Of a stretch of 64,000 nucleotides of DNA, positions 53,131-62,958 are shown one piece after another. The DNA comes from Lachnospiraceae bacterium UBA7205. GTDB taxonomy: Bacteria; Bacillota; Clostridia; Lachnospirales; Lachnospiraceae. How positions within the stretch are numbered: position 1 is the first letter of the stretch; every line of letters begins with the position of its first letter. Both the position numbers and the translations under genes were made by a program. The stretch covers positions 1-64,000 of the forward strand of contig DKUL01000042.1 in assembly GCA_002490665.1 (NCBI GenBank). Reading direction: 5' to 3'. The notes under the pieces are model-generated. The model was not told the origin of the DNA. It worked only from the letters and a program-made list of their open reading frames with translations, and made no database searches.

Positions 53131-53174
53131 TGCTGAAGTGAATCGTTTTTAGAATAAGGCTTTTCACTTCAGCA
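53131..53174. repeat. 12-bp inverted repeat upstream of purL
   Basis: TGCTGAAGTGAA (53131-53142) and TTCACTTCAGCA (53163-53174), 20-base loop. There is no T-run on the plus strand; a short one (ATTTTT) exists on the minus strand. It lies 57 bp after the metallophosphoesterase gene and before the purL promoter. Confidence 0.55.
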
Positions 53175-53201
53175 TGTGGAAATATATTTCTATATTATAG
53201 G

Positions 53202-53229
53202 TTGAAAAATATGACGAATCCGTTATAAT
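53202..53229 (+). promoter_or_regulatory. purL promoter
   Basis: -35 TTGAAA (53202-53207), 16-base spacer, perfect -10 TATAAT (53224-53229), about 50 bp before ATG 53280. Confidence 0.7.
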
Positions 53230-53279
53230 GAAAAGTGAAATTGTTACTACATATTAAATTTATACGGAGGACTCAGTTA

Positions 53280-56200
53280 ATGGGAAAAGTGAAACGTATT
53301 TACGTGGAAAAAAAGGAATCCTTTGCAGTGAAGGCAAAGGAACTTGAGGAGGAGCTGAAGGGCTATCTGGGCATTGCCGGACTGGAAAAAGTCAGGATTT
53401 TCATCCGCTATGATGTGGAGAACATATCCGATGCCACGTTTGAGAAGGCCTGCAACAGCGTATTTTCGGAGCCTCCTGTTGACGACTTATATATGGAAAG
53501 CATTGAGATGCCGGCGGATGCCCGCTGCTTCTCGGTGGAGTTTCTGCCGGGACAGTTTGACCAGAGGGCGGATTCCGCAGTGCAGTGCGTGCAGTTCTTA
53601 AAGGAGGACGAGCAGCCCATCATCAAGACAGCCGTCACCTATCTGCTGACTGGAACCATTTCGGACAGTGAGTTCGACAAGATAAAAAGCTACTGCATCA
53701 ATCCTGTGGATTCCCGGGAAACAGGGCTTGAGAAGCCCGAGACACTCGTGCAGTCGTTTGAGGAACCCGCCGATGTCGGAAGCTTTGACGGATTTGCGGA
53801 CATGGACGAGGATGCGCTCAGGGAGCTGTATGGTTCGCTTGGGCTTGCCATGACATTCAAGGATTTCCAGCACATCCAGAATTATTTTAAGAATGAGGAG
53901 CACAGAGACCCGACTGTCACGGAAATCAGGGTGCTTGACACCTACTGGTCCGACCACTGCCGCCACACGACATTCTCCACGGAATTGAAGGATGTCACGT
54001 TTGAGGACGGCTATTACACGGAGCCCATCAGGACAACCTATGAAAATTACCTCGCTGTCCGCGATGAAATTTTTGCAGGCAGAAAGGACAAGTATGTCTG
54101 CCTGATGGATTTGGCGTTGATGGCGATGCGCAAGCTCAAAAAGGACGGCAAGCTTGAGGACATGGAAAAGTCAGACGAGATTAATGCCTGCTCGATTGTC
54201 GTTCCCATAGAGATTGACAAGGAGGACGGAAAGGGTATTGTCACGGAGGAGTGGCTTGTGAATTTCAAGAATGAGACACATAACCATCCCACGGAAATCG
54301 AGCCGTTCGGCGGTGCGGCAACCTGTCTTGGCGGCGCTATCCGCGACCCGCTTTCCGGACGTACCTATGTCTATCAGGCGATGCGCGTCACAGGTGCGGC
54401 AGACCCGACAGTGCCCGTTGAGAACACCATGCGGGGAAAGCTTTCCCAGAAAAAGCTGGTGCGCGGCGCGGCGAGCGGTTATTCGTCCTACGGCAACCAG
54501 ATTGGGCTTGCGACAGGACTTGTCAAGGAAGTATACCATCCAAACTATGTGGCAAAGCGCATGGAAATTGGTGCCGTCATGGCAGCAGCGCCGCGGGCAG
54601 GCGTTATCCGTGAAAATTCTGACCCCGGCGACATCATCATCCTGCTCGGCGGACGGACGGGACGCGATGGCTGCGGCGGTGCGACAGGTTCCTCCAAGGT
54701 GCACACAACGGCGTCCCTGACGACCTGCGGCGCGGAGGTTCAGAAGGGAAATGCGCCGACAGAGCGCAAATTACAGCGTCTGTTCCGCAGGCCAGAGGTG
54801 AGCAGAATCATCAAGAAGTGCAACGACTTTGGCGCGGGCGGCGTGTCTGTTGCAATCGGGGAACTTGCGGACGGTCTTGTCGTGGACATGGACAAGGTGC
54901 CGAAAAAATATGCAGGCCTTGACGGCACAGAGCTTGCCATCTCCGAGTCACAGGAGCGAATGGCAGTCGTTGTGGATCCCAGGGATGCGGATCAGTTCCT
55001 CGCGTATGCTGCCGAGGAGAATCTTGAGGCTGTCAAGGTTGCAGTTGTCACAGAGGAGCCAAGACTGGTATTAAAATGGCGCGGCACCAAGGTTGTGGAC
55101 ATCGCGCGAGCCTTTCTCGACACAAACGGCGCCCATCAGGAGACTGGCGTATTTGTGGAAACGCCTGTGAAGGAGGACAACTATTTCCACAAGACAGCAG
55201 TCAAAAAGGTTGCGGAGGCGCTGGAACAGGGCAACATCAGGGAAGCGGTTCTTGCCACGCTGGGCGACCTTAATGTCTGCTCGCAGAAAGGCCTTGTGGA
55301 AATGTTTGACGCGTCCATCGGCGCGGGCAGCGTGTTCATGCCTTATGGTGGAAAGTATCAGCTTACGGAGACACAGGCGATGGTGGCAAAGCTTCCGGTT
55401 TTAAAGGGAAAGACGGATACCGTGACCATGATGGCACATGGTTTTGACCCCTATCTGTCCAGCTGGAGTCCGTACCACGGAGCTGTATATGCAGTGACGG
55501 AATCCATGGCAAAGATTGTGGCGGCAGGCGGGGACTTTACCAAAATACGCTTTACCTTCCAGGAATATTTCAGGCGCATGACAGAGGAAGACTCCCGCTG
55601 GAGCCAGCCGTTTGCGGCGCTGCTCGGCGCATATGACGCGCAGCTTGGCTACGGACTGCCTTCAATCGGGGGCAAGGATTCCATGTCAGGCACGTTCAAT
55701 GAGATTGACGTGCCGCCGACACTCGTTTCCTTTGCCGTTGATATTGCAAAACAGCAGGATATCATCACGCCGGAGTTAAAGCATGCAGGGGACAGGCTTG
55801 TCGTGTTTGACCTGCCGAAGGACGCGTTCGATATCCCTGATTACGAAAAGGTCATGAATCTGTACAACAGCATTGCGAAGCTGATTGCGGACAGGGTGAT
55901 TGTGGCAGCCTATGCGCTTGATTCCAAGGGTATCGTGGCGGCTGCGGCGAAGATGGCGTTTGGCAACAAGATGGGCGTGGAATTTGACAGCGCGCTCGAT
56001 GCAAGGGCACTGTTTGCAAACGAAATGGGAAGCATCATTGCAGAAGTGTCCGCAGACAGGCTTGAGGCGCTTGCAGCAGGCGGCGCGGCGTACAGGACTG
56101 TTGCAACGGTGCTTGGTGAAAACGAGGGCTTTGTGTACAGGGATACCACTGTTTCAATGGACGAGGCGCTAAAGGCATGGACATCGAAGCTTGAGAAGGT

Positions 56201-57089
56201 ATTCCCGACAAAGGCAGTCAAGGGTACCGATGCAATCGAGACAAAACTATATGATACCAAGGATATTTATATATGTAAAAACAAAGTGGCAAAGCCAACG
56301 GTATTTATCCCCGTATTCCCCGGCACAAACTGCGAGTATGACTCGACGATCGCATTTGAGCGCGCGGGTGCCAGTGTCGTGACGAAGGTATTTTGCAATC
56401 TGTCGGCGGAGGATATCAGGGATTCCGTTGACGCGTTTACAAAGGCTATCGCACAGGCACAGATTATCATGTTTCCGGGCGGCTTCTCGGCAGGCGATGA
56501 GCCGGACGGAAGCGCGAAGTTCTTTGCGACGGCATTCCAGAATGCAAAGATGAAGGAGGCAGTGAACAAGCTTCTGAATGAAAGAGACGGTCTGGCGCTT
56601 GGTATCTGTAACGGATTCCAGGCGATGATAAAACTCGGTCTGGTGCCTTATGGGGAGATTGTCGGACAGAAAGAGGATTCCCCGACATTGACCTATAATA
56701 CCATAAACCGCCATATCTCCAAGATGGTTTACACAAAGGTTGTCACAAACAAGTCGCCGTGGTTACAGCTCACTGAGCTTGGCAAGACCTACGTGACACC
56801 GGCTTCCCACGGAGAGGGAAGGTTTGTGGCGCCGCAGGAGTGGATTGACAGGCTCTTTGCGAACGGACAGGTTGCGACACAGTACGCAGATTTTGACGGC
56901 AATATTTCCATGGATGAGGAGTGGAATGTGAACGGTTCCTACGCCGCGATTGAGGGCATCACCTCCCCCGATGGAAGGTGCCTTGGAAAGATGGCGCACG
57001 TGGAGCGCCGCGGCGATGGCGTAGCCATGAACATTTATGGGGAACAGGACCTGAAGATTTTTGAAGCCGGGGTTCGGTACTTTAGATAG
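53280..57089 (+). CDS. purL: Phosphoribosylformylglycinamidine synthase, single-chain
   Basis: 1269 residues, the fused large form in which the PurL synthase and the PurQ glutaminase are one chain. The ATG has ACGGAGG upstream. The synthase part has TYWSDHCRHTTFST, NHPTEIEPFGGAATCLGG, GGRTGRDGCGGATGSS and PSIGGKDSMSG. The C-terminal glutaminase has PGTNCEYD (Cys nucleophile expected nearby as LGICNGFQAM) and HGEGRF. Catalyses FGAR + Gln + ATP to FGAM in purine synthesis. Firmicutes more often have PurS/Q/L; the single-chain type is common in Lachnospiraceae-like Clostridia. It is alone here, with no other pur gene. Confidence 0.96.
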   Translation: MGKVKRIYVEKKESFAVKAKELEEELKGYLGIAGLEKVRIFIRYDVENISDATFEKACNSVFSEPPVDDLYMESIEMPADARCFSVEFLPGQFDQRADSAVQCVQFLKEDEQPIIKTAVTYLLTGTISDSEFDKIKSYCINPVDSRETGLEKPETLVQSFEEPADVGSFDGFADMDEDALRELYGSLGLAMTFKDFQHIQNYFKNEEHRDPTVTEIRVLDTYWSDHCRHTTFSTELKDVTFEDGYYTEPIRTTYENYLAVRDEIFAGRKDKYVCLMDLALMAMRKLKKDGKLEDMEKSDEINACSIVVPIEIDKEDGKGIVTEEWLVNFKNETHNHPTEIEPFGGAATCLGGAIRDPLSGRTYVYQAMRVTGAADPTVPVENTMRGKLSQKKLVRGAASGYSSYGNQIGLATGLVKEVYHPNYVAKRMEIGAVMAAAPRAGVIRENSDPGDIIILLGGRTGRDGCGGATGSSKVHTTASLTTCGAEVQKGNAPTERKLQRLFRRPEVSRIIKKCNDFGAGGVSVAIGELADGLVVDMDKVPKKYAGLDGTELAISESQERMAVVVDPRDADQFLAYAAEENLEAVKVAVVTEEPRLVLKWRGTKVVDIARAFLDTNGAHQETGVFVETPVKEDNYFHKTAVKKVAEALEQGNIREAVLATLGDLNVCSQKGLVEMFDASIGAGSVFMPYGGKYQLTETQAMVAKLPVLKGKTDTVTMMAHGFDPYLSSWSPYHGAVYAVTESMAKIVAAGGDFTKIRFTFQEYFRRMTEEDSRWSQPFAALLGAYDAQLGYGLPSIGGKDSMSGTFNEIDVPPTLVSFAVDIAKQQDIITPELKHAGDRLVVFDLPKDAFDIPDYEKVMNLYNSIAKLIADRVIVAAYALDSKGIVAAAAKMAFGNKMGVEFDSALDARALFANEMGSIIAEVSADRLEALAAGGAAYRTVATVLGENEGFVYRDTTVSMDEALKAWTSKLEKVFPTKAVKGTDAIETKLYDTKDIYICKNKVAKPTVFIPVFPGTNCEYDSTIAFERAGASVVTKVFCNLSAEDIRDSVDAFTKAIAQAQIIMFPGGFSAGDEPDGSAKFFATAFQNAKMKEAVNKLLNERDGLALGICNGFQAMIKLGLVPYGEIVGQKEDSPTLTYNTINRHISKMVYTKVVTNKSPWLQLTELGKTYVTPASHGEGRFVAPQEWIDRLFANGQVATQYADFDGNISMDEEWNVNGSYAAIEGITSPDGRCLGKMAHVERRGDGVAMNIYGEQDLKIFEAGVRYFR

Positions 57090-57103
57090 GAAATAAAAAG
57101 ATA

Positions 57104-57141
57104 GCAAAAAACCTTGCATGGTCAGATGCAAGGTTTTTTGC
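57104..57141. terminator. Bidirectional terminator between purL and araC-family gene
   Basis: A perfect 16-bp stem (57104-57119 with 57126-57141), six-base loop. Six A residues on the left arm and six T residues on the right give a U-tract in both directions. It serves the convergent purL and AraC-family genes. Confidence 0.9.
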
Positions 57142-57151
57142 TTTTAAGATA

Positions 57152-58012
57152 TTATTTTTTCAGCAAGGTGCGATACTCCGATGGGGACACACCTTTTTGT
57201 TTTTTGAAGATACGGCTGAAATACAACGGATTGTCGTATCCCACAATATTGCCGATTTCCGTCACGTTGTAGTTGGTCGTCTCAAGAAGCATCTGTGCGT
57301 TGGTGACGCGGATGGAGACGATATATTGCATCGGTGTCGTGTGCGTATACTGCTTAAAGTTGCGGATAAACCAGCTGACGCTCATGCCCCGCGACGCGGC
57401 ATAATTTTCGATGTTGATTTCTGTGTTGTAATTGTCGTTAAAGTACTGTATGGCAAGCTCCATCTCCTTGTCCAGATAGACATTCTTGATTTTGTGTTCC
57501 ATGGACAGGTGGCGGTGGATGGAGATAAAAAGCTGCCGCAGCAGCAGTGCCAGCATTTCCTTGTAATCATACTGGCAGCGCTGTAATTCATAAATCATCT
57601 GTTTGAAAATTCTTGTATATTCCAGGGAAGTTCCCATATTAATGACACGTATGTCATCTTTGATTCCATAGCTGCGCAAAATGTTCGTGACATTGCTGCC
57701 GGTGAAATGAACCCAGAAAACCTCTGTCTGGTCGGTTCCGTAGTAAATGTATTTCTGCGGTTCCTTGGGACGGTAGACAACCATGTTTCCTGCCGGAACG
57801 ACTGTGTCGATACCCTCATCATTAAAATAAAAATGCGCCTTTCCGGCAGCAATATACAAAATCTGGAAATCAAGCCGCCCCCTCGGGCGGTAGGTGGGAA
57901 GCTTCGGGCGCGTAAACAAATGGTATGTGCCGCAGCTCCCCACGACGAGCGGCTTGCTCTTGTCCTTAAAGTCTATCAGCGAATTGTTTAAATAGGCGGA
58001 ATTAATATACAT
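57152..58012 (-). CDS. AraC-family transcriptional regulator
   Basis: 286 residues from ATG at 58012, with AAGGGG eight bases upstream; an upstream start at 58045 would overlap the ribosome site. N-terminal cupin-like sugar-sensing domain (LDFQILYIAAGKAHFYF). C-terminal double helix-turn-helix: YAASRGMSVSWFIRNFK, then ITEIGN-like VTEIGNIVGYDNPLYFSRIFKK and the family ending KGVSPSEYR. Divergent from lacZ and the GPH symporter, so probably their activator. Confidence 0.92.
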   Translation of the reverse strand: MYINSAYLNNSLIDFKDKSKPLVVGSCGTYHLFTRPKLPTYRPRGRLDFQILYIAAGKAHFYFNDEGIDTVVPAGNMVVYRPKEPQKYIYYGTDQTEVFWVHFTGSNVTNILRSYGIKDDIRVINMGTSLEYTRIFKQMIYELQRCQYDYKEMLALLLRQLFISIHRHLSMEHKIKNVYLDKEMELAIQYFNDNYNTEINIENYAASRGMSVSWFIRNFKQYTHTTPMQYIVSIRVTNAQMLLETTNYNVTEIGNIVGYDNPLYFSRIFKKQKGVSPSEYRTLLKK

Positions 58013-58100
58013 TTTTATACCCCTTGCATGAACTGGCGCATACAACAGCCAGTAGTCTGGAAGTGATTAAAGAGGGACTGTAATCACAGTGTATCATTTC

Positions 58101-58155
58101 GTGCATGTTTTGTCCAATGTAGTTTATGTACGTTTTCCCATGAAATATTTATAAT
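58101..58155 (+). promoter_or_regulatory. lacZ promoter with direct repeats, probable AraC-regulator target
   Basis: Perfect -10 TATAAT (58150-58155) but no good -35 at the expected place, as in activator-dependent promoters. Two similar sequences, GTGCATGTTTT (58101-58111) and ATGTACGTTTT (58126-58136), lie in direct orientation just upstream; the second overlaps the -35 region. AraC proteins commonly bind such direct repeats. Confidence 0.5.
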
Positions 58156-58208
58156 GGGGCTACGAAACACAAAACGTTGTAAAAACAAAACACAAAAGGA
58201 GGTACGCG

Positions 58209-61200
58209 ATGATAATTCCACGATACTATGAAGACCTGAAAATGCTGCACGAAAACACGATGCCGGCGCGGGCATACTATATTCCGGCTTCCGGGCGCAT
58301 GGATTCCCTTGTGGAGAACAGGGAGGACTCCGACCGCATACAGATGCTGAACGGTAAATGGAAATTTTGCTATTACAAAAGTGTTTATGAGCTGGAGGAT
58401 GCATTTTATGCGCCGGATTACGACATATCCGCCTACAATACCATTAATGTTCCCGGTGCATGGCAGATGGAGGGGTATGATTTGCACCAGTACACCAATA
58501 TCCGTTATCCGTTCCCGTTTGACCCGCCGTATGTCCCACAGGACAACCCATGCGGGGCGTATGTGCACACATTTGATTACCACAGCGTGGCAGAAGCGCC
58601 CAGGGTATTCCTGAACTTTGAGGGGGTGGATTCCTGCTTTTATGTCTGGCTGAATGGAACCTATATCGGCTACAGCCAGGTGTCGCACGCGACAAGCGAA
58701 TTTGATGTCACCGATGCGGTCGTGGAGGGCAGCAACCGGCTGGCAGTGCTCGTGTTAAAGTGGTGTGACGGAAGTTATCTGGAAGACCAGGACAAGTTTC
58801 GCATGAGCGGCATTTTCCGGGATGTATATCTGCTCAGGCGTCCGGCTCAGACAGTCAGGGACTATTTTGTCAGAACCGCGATCCGGGAAAAAACAGCAGG
58901 GATATCCATACGGATGACGTATTTTGACGAAATTGTTCCGACAAAAGTGACAATCTATGATGCGGGCGGCGCATCTGTGGCGGAGACGGATATTCCAAAA
59001 GATAATGACGGTAAAAACACAGTGTATGTCATGCTGGAAGTAGCCAATCCGGTTTTGTGGAATGCAGAGATGCCTTATCTCTATACGCTTGTCATACAAA
59101 ATGGGGGAGAGACGATTACGGACTACATTGGGATTCGCAAGATTGCCGTCATGGACAACATGGTTTTGCTTAATGGAAAGGCAATCAAATTCCGCGGTGT
59201 CAACCGGCATGATTCCGACCCGGTCACAGGACCTTGTATCAGTGTGGGGCAGATGAAGAAGGATTTGGAACTGATGAAGCAGCACAATATCAACGCAGTC
59301 CGGACAAGTCATTATCCCAACGCTCCGGTTTTTTACCAGCTGTGCGATAAGTATGGATTTATGGTCATTGATGAAGCCGACGTGGAGGCACATGGCCCAT
59401 CTGAAATTTACTATGCAGATAACAGCGATGCGAACAAGTTTCACCACTGGAACGAGTCAATAGCGGACAATCCGCAGTGGGAGGAAGCGATAACAGACCG
59501 TGTCAAAAGCTGTGTGCACAGGGACAAAAACCGTGCCAGCGTCGTTATCTGGTCAATGGGAAATGAGAGCGCATATGGATGTAATTTTGAGAAGGCGCTG
59601 CGGTGGACAAAGGAATTTGACAAGACCAGGCTGACACACTATGAGAGTGCGCGGTACCGCAACAGGAACAAACAGTATGATTTTTCCAACCTGGATTTGT
59701 ACAGCAGAATGTACCCTTCCATGGAAGAAATTGCGTCTTACCTTGAAAGTACGCCAGAAAAGCCGCTGATTCTTTGTGAATACTGTCATGCAATGGGGAA
59801 CGGACCGGGTGATTTGGAGGATTATTTTGCAGTAATCCATGAGAATGACTGCATGTGCGGCGGATTTGTGTGGGAGTGGTGCGACCATGCGGTGATGCAC
59901 GGCAGGATAACGGACGAGAAGCCGATTTATTATTACGGAGGTGACCATGGCGAGGCGCTTCATGACGGCAATTTCTGCATGGACGGGCTGGTATATCCGA
60001 ACCGCACGCCGCACATGGGGCTTTTGGAGTATAAAAATGTGCACCGTCCTGCAAGGGTTATGGCATTTCGGCAGGAGACGCAGGAGCTGAGAATCAAAAA
60101 TTACATGGATTTCACGGATCTGGCAGAATACCTTGAAATTCGTTATGAGGTAAACTGTGACGGCATCTGTGTGGAGACAGGCATCATTCCGCCATTCTCG
60201 GTATTACCGGGAGGGACAGGCAGCGTTTGCCTGAATATTACAATCCCACCGTCCGGAAGAAGCTTTTTAAAGCTTTTTTACCATCTGCGAAACAGTTCTG
60301 CACTGGTTCCGGCGGGTTATCTGCTGGGCTTTGATGAAATTCTGTTAGAGACAAATGATGGCAGGAATCAGACAGCGGTGAAGCTGCTGGAGCAGGAAAA
60401 GCCGCACAAATCGGCAATGATGGTACAGGAAACCGATGACACGATTCTCTGCGAGGGCGAAGATTTTTCCTATCTGTATGATAAACGCAGTGGGCTGTTT
60501 TCCAGGATGAATTATGGCGGGAACGCGTATCTGAGCCGTCCGATGGAGCTTAACATCTGGCGCGCCCCGACAGACAATGACATGTATGTCAAGAAGGAGT
60601 GGAAAAGGGCACGGTATGACCAGGCATATACGAGGGCATATGAAACTACATTGCGGCCCATACAATCCGGTATAAAAATCGAGAGCGTGGTGGCAGTCGT
60701 GGCTGACTCCGTTCAGCGGATAATGGATATCAGTGCCTCGTGGCAGATTGACACGGATGGGAGAATCAGTGCAGACATCAGGGTGTGCCGCAATAGGGAG
60801 CTTCCACCGCTGCCAAGGTTTGGAATCCGCCTGTTTCTGAAACCGGACTTTAACCGGGTGAATTACTATGGAATGGGACCGGAGGAAAGCTACCAGGACA
60901 AGTGCAGGGCATCCAGCCATGGATTATACCGTGCACAGGTATCGGAGCTGCATGAGCCATATATCCGTCCGCAGGAAAACGGAAGCCATACGGACTGTGA
61001 TTATGTGAAGCTGTTAAACGGTAATTTTGCCCTGACAGCAGTGTCACCTCGGTCATTTTCGTTCAACGCGTCAGTCTTTACACAGGAGGAGCTGGAACAG
61101 AAGGCACATGACTATGAATTGAACCCGTCAGGGAGTACGGTTCTGTGCCTTGATTATAAACAGCACGGAATTGGCTCGAACAGCTGCGGCCCGCAGGTGA

Positions 61201-61268
61201 TGGACAAGTACCGGTTCGACGAGGAGCAATTCCTGTTTCGGATGACCCTGATACCATCCAGCAAATAA
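58209..61268 (+). CDS. lacZ: Beta-galactosidase, GH2
   Basis: 1019 residues, ATG after AAAGGAGG. Long LacZ-type GH2 with the N-terminal jelly roll (GKWKFCYY, VPGAWQMEGYD). Acid/base E453 is in WSMGNESAYG, and nucleophile E524 in LCEYCHAMGNGPG. The C-terminal Bgal_small_N domain includes WRAPTDNDM and NYYGMGPEE. No signal peptide: cytoplasmic. It hydrolyses terminal beta-galactosides, such as lactose or galactosylated xyloglucan oligosaccharides, imported by the following symporter. Divergent AraC regulator upstream. Confidence 0.95.
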   Translation: MIIPRYYEDLKMLHENTMPARAYYIPASGRMDSLVENREDSDRIQMLNGKWKFCYYKSVYELEDAFYAPDYDISAYNTINVPGAWQMEGYDLHQYTNIRYPFPFDPPYVPQDNPCGAYVHTFDYHSVAEAPRVFLNFEGVDSCFYVWLNGTYIGYSQVSHATSEFDVTDAVVEGSNRLAVLVLKWCDGSYLEDQDKFRMSGIFRDVYLLRRPAQTVRDYFVRTAIREKTAGISIRMTYFDEIVPTKVTIYDAGGASVAETDIPKDNDGKNTVYVMLEVANPVLWNAEMPYLYTLVIQNGGETITDYIGIRKIAVMDNMVLLNGKAIKFRGVNRHDSDPVTGPCISVGQMKKDLELMKQHNINAVRTSHYPNAPVFYQLCDKYGFMVIDEADVEAHGPSEIYYADNSDANKFHHWNESIADNPQWEEAITDRVKSCVHRDKNRASVVIWSMGNESAYGCNFEKALRWTKEFDKTRLTHYESARYRNRNKQYDFSNLDLYSRMYPSMEEIASYLESTPEKPLILCEYCHAMGNGPGDLEDYFAVIHENDCMCGGFVWEWCDHAVMHGRITDEKPIYYYGGDHGEALHDGNFCMDGLVYPNRTPHMGLLEYKNVHRPARVMAFRQETQELRIKNYMDFTDLAEYLEIRYEVNCDGICVETGIIPPFSVLPGGTGSVCLNITIPPSGRSFLKLFYHLRNSSALVPAGYLLGFDEILLETNDGRNQTAVKLLEQEKPHKSAMMVQETDDTILCEGEDFSYLYDKRSGLFSRMNYGGNAYLSRPMELNIWRAPTDNDMYVKKEWKRARYDQAYTRAYETTLRPIQSGIKIESVVAVVADSVQRIMDISASWQIDTDGRISADIRVCRNRELPPLPRFGIRLFLKPDFNRVNYYGMGPEESYQDKCRASSHGLYRAQVSELHEPYIRPQENGSHTDCDYVKLLNGNFALTAVSPRSFSFNASVFTQEELEQKAHDYELNPSGSTVLCLDYKQHGIGSNSCGPQVMDKYRFDEEQFLFRMTLIPSSK

Positions 61269-61297
61269 AAAAGTATATCAGCATATGGAGGATTTTT

Positions 61298-62713
61298 ATG
61301 GAAGAAAAGAGGTATTTAAAGTGGTACAACAAAGTCGGCTATGGTTCCGGGGATATTGCGGGAAATGTCGTATATGCATTTTTATCCTCGTTTGTCATGA
61401 TTTACCTGACAAATACGGTCGGGCTAAACCCCGGCATTGTGGGAACGCTGATAGCGGCATCCAAATTTTTTGACGGCGTGACGGACGTTTTCTTTGGTGC
61501 CATGATTGACAAGACAAAAAGCAGGCTGGGCAAGGCAAGACCCTGGATGCTCTATGCGTATATCGGGTGTGCGGTTACGCTTGCCGCGATTTTTATGATA
61601 CCAGTGGATTTGGGCAAAACCGCGCAGTACGCATGGTTCTTCATCGCGTACACGCTGCTGAACGCAGTGTTTTACACGGCGAACAACATTGCGTATTCGT
61701 CTCTCACAGCCCTGGTGACCAAAAACAGCAAGGAGCGTGTCCAGATGGGCTCTTACCGGTTTATTTTTGCCTTTGCGACGAGCCTTCTGATTCAGTCCGT
61801 CACGATAGGGGCAGTGTCCGCGTTTGGCGGCGGGGCAGCCGGATGGAGGACGGTTGCCATCCTGTACGCGGTGATTGGCCTGGCAGTCAATACCATTTCT
61901 GTTTTGTCGGTCAGGGAGCTTCCGGAAAATGAATTAAACGATTCCGATTCCGGTGAATACCAAGGTACAACAGAGAAATACGGTCTTATTGCTGCGGCGA
62001 AGCTGTTAATTTCCAACAAATTTTACCTGATGATTTGCGGTGTCTACATTTTACAGCAGATTTATACGGCAATGATTAACATGGGTATCTACTATATGAC
62101 CTATGTCCTGAAAAATGAAAACCTGTTCGGTGTGTTTTCATGGGCAGTCAACATTCCGCTGATTATCGCGCTGGTATTCACGCCGACGCTGGTTGCAAAA
62201 TGGAAGGGGATGTACAAGCTTAACCTCAGGGGGTATATGCTTGGAACTGCGGGCAGGGCGCTGGTGGTTGTGGCAGGCTATGTCGGAAGTGTTCCCCTGA
62301 TGCTGCTGTTTACGGCAGTGGCAGCGCTGGGACAGGGACCATGGCAGGGCGACATGAATGCGGTCATCGCATCCTGTTCGGAATATACATATCTGACAAA
62401 GAACAAGAGGGTGGACGGAACGATGTATTCCTGCACGTCGCTGGGGATAAAGCTTGGCGGTGGCCTTGGAACCGCGGTGGCAGGCTGGATGCTCGCGGCA
62501 AGCGGATTTGACGGAGCTGCCGCGGTACAGCCTGAATCCTGCATCAGGATGCTCTATTTTATGTATCTTTGGGTTCCTGTGATAATCAGTTTTATTATCA
62601 CATTCGTGCTTTCCAGAATGAATGTCGAACAGACAAACGCAGAGCTGCGGAAGAAGCGTTTGGGTAACAGTTCAGCTCAGGACTTTGCACTTGCTGCAAA
62701 GTCCGTGAAATAG
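61298..62713 (+). CDS. GPH-family sugar:cation symporter
   Basis: 471 residues with about twelve membrane segments. MelB-type GPH transporter: NKVGYGSGDIAGN at the start, cation-site helix DGVTDVFFGAMIDKTKSR, GKARPWML loop after helix 2, and the central loop near residue 210. Starts 29 bp after lacZ with TGGAGG upstream and is likely in one transcript. It probably imports a galactoside or related oligosaccharide with Na+ or H+. Confidence 0.92.
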   Translation: MEEKRYLKWYNKVGYGSGDIAGNVVYAFLSSFVMIYLTNTVGLNPGIVGTLIAASKFFDGVTDVFFGAMIDKTKSRLGKARPWMLYAYIGCAVTLAAIFMIPVDLGKTAQYAWFFIAYTLLNAVFYTANNIAYSSLTALVTKNSKERVQMGSYRFIFAFATSLLIQSVTIGAVSAFGGGAAGWRTVAILYAVIGLAVNTISVLSVRELPENELNDSDSGEYQGTTEKYGLIAAAKLLISNKFYLMICGVYILQQIYTAMINMGIYYMTYVLKNENLFGVFSWAVNIPLIIALVFTPTLVAKWKGMYKLNLRGYMLGTAGRALVVVAGYVGSVPLMLLFTAVAALGQGPWQGDMNAVIASCSEYTYLTKNKRVDGTMYSCTSLGIKLGGGLGTAVAGWMLAASGFDGAAAVQPESCIRMLYFMYLWVPVIISFIITFVLSRMNVEQTNAELRKKRLGNSSAQDFALAAKSVK

Positions 62714-62799
62714 CGTAGTGGCTGAGATGCATCAAGCTACCACGAAGTGGTTTTGCATGGCTTGATGCTTGTAACAGGAAGCCGAAGGCTGAACTGTTA
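62665..62799 (+). repeat. Branched palindromic structure across the end of the GPH symporter gene
   Basis: Outer arms TAACAGTTCAGC (62665-62676) and GCTGAACTGTTA (62788-62799) pair perfectly. Inside lie GGACTTTGCA/TGCAAAGTCC (62680-62689, 62695-62704) and GCATCAAGC/GCTTGATGC (62729-62737, 62760-62768). The latter encloses ACCAC/GTGGT with a GAA triloop. The result is a junction with at least two arms. The first part encodes the last residues of the transporter. No T-run follows, so it is not a standard terminator. Confidence 0.65.
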
Positions 62800-62829
62800 T
62801 GGGTTTGGGTGAGTTCTCGTGGTCTGGTA

Positions 62830-62859
62830 TTGACACCAAAATGTGAATGTGCGTATAAT
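62830..62859 (+). promoter_or_regulatory. Strong sigma-A-type promoter for the sensor kinase gene
   Basis: Perfect -35 TTGACA (62830-62835), 18-base spacer, perfect -10 TATAAT (62854-62859), 100 bp before ATG 62959. Confidence 0.75.
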
Positions 62860-62958
62860 ATCATAGGATATAAAAGATAGTGTGGACCATTTGAGGACGT
62901 GAACGATGTTATGGGGATAAGTATGGGAAATTCACTGATCTTGGAACGGAGATAAAAA

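Noticed and set aside
53131..53174. Inverted repeat as a plus-strand terminator
   Set aside because: No T-run on the plus strand and a 20-base loop; listed only as a repeat.
53175..53279. Purine-type riboswitch before purL
   Set aside because: The leader after the promoter is only about 45 bases, too short for a known purine aptamer plus expression platform.
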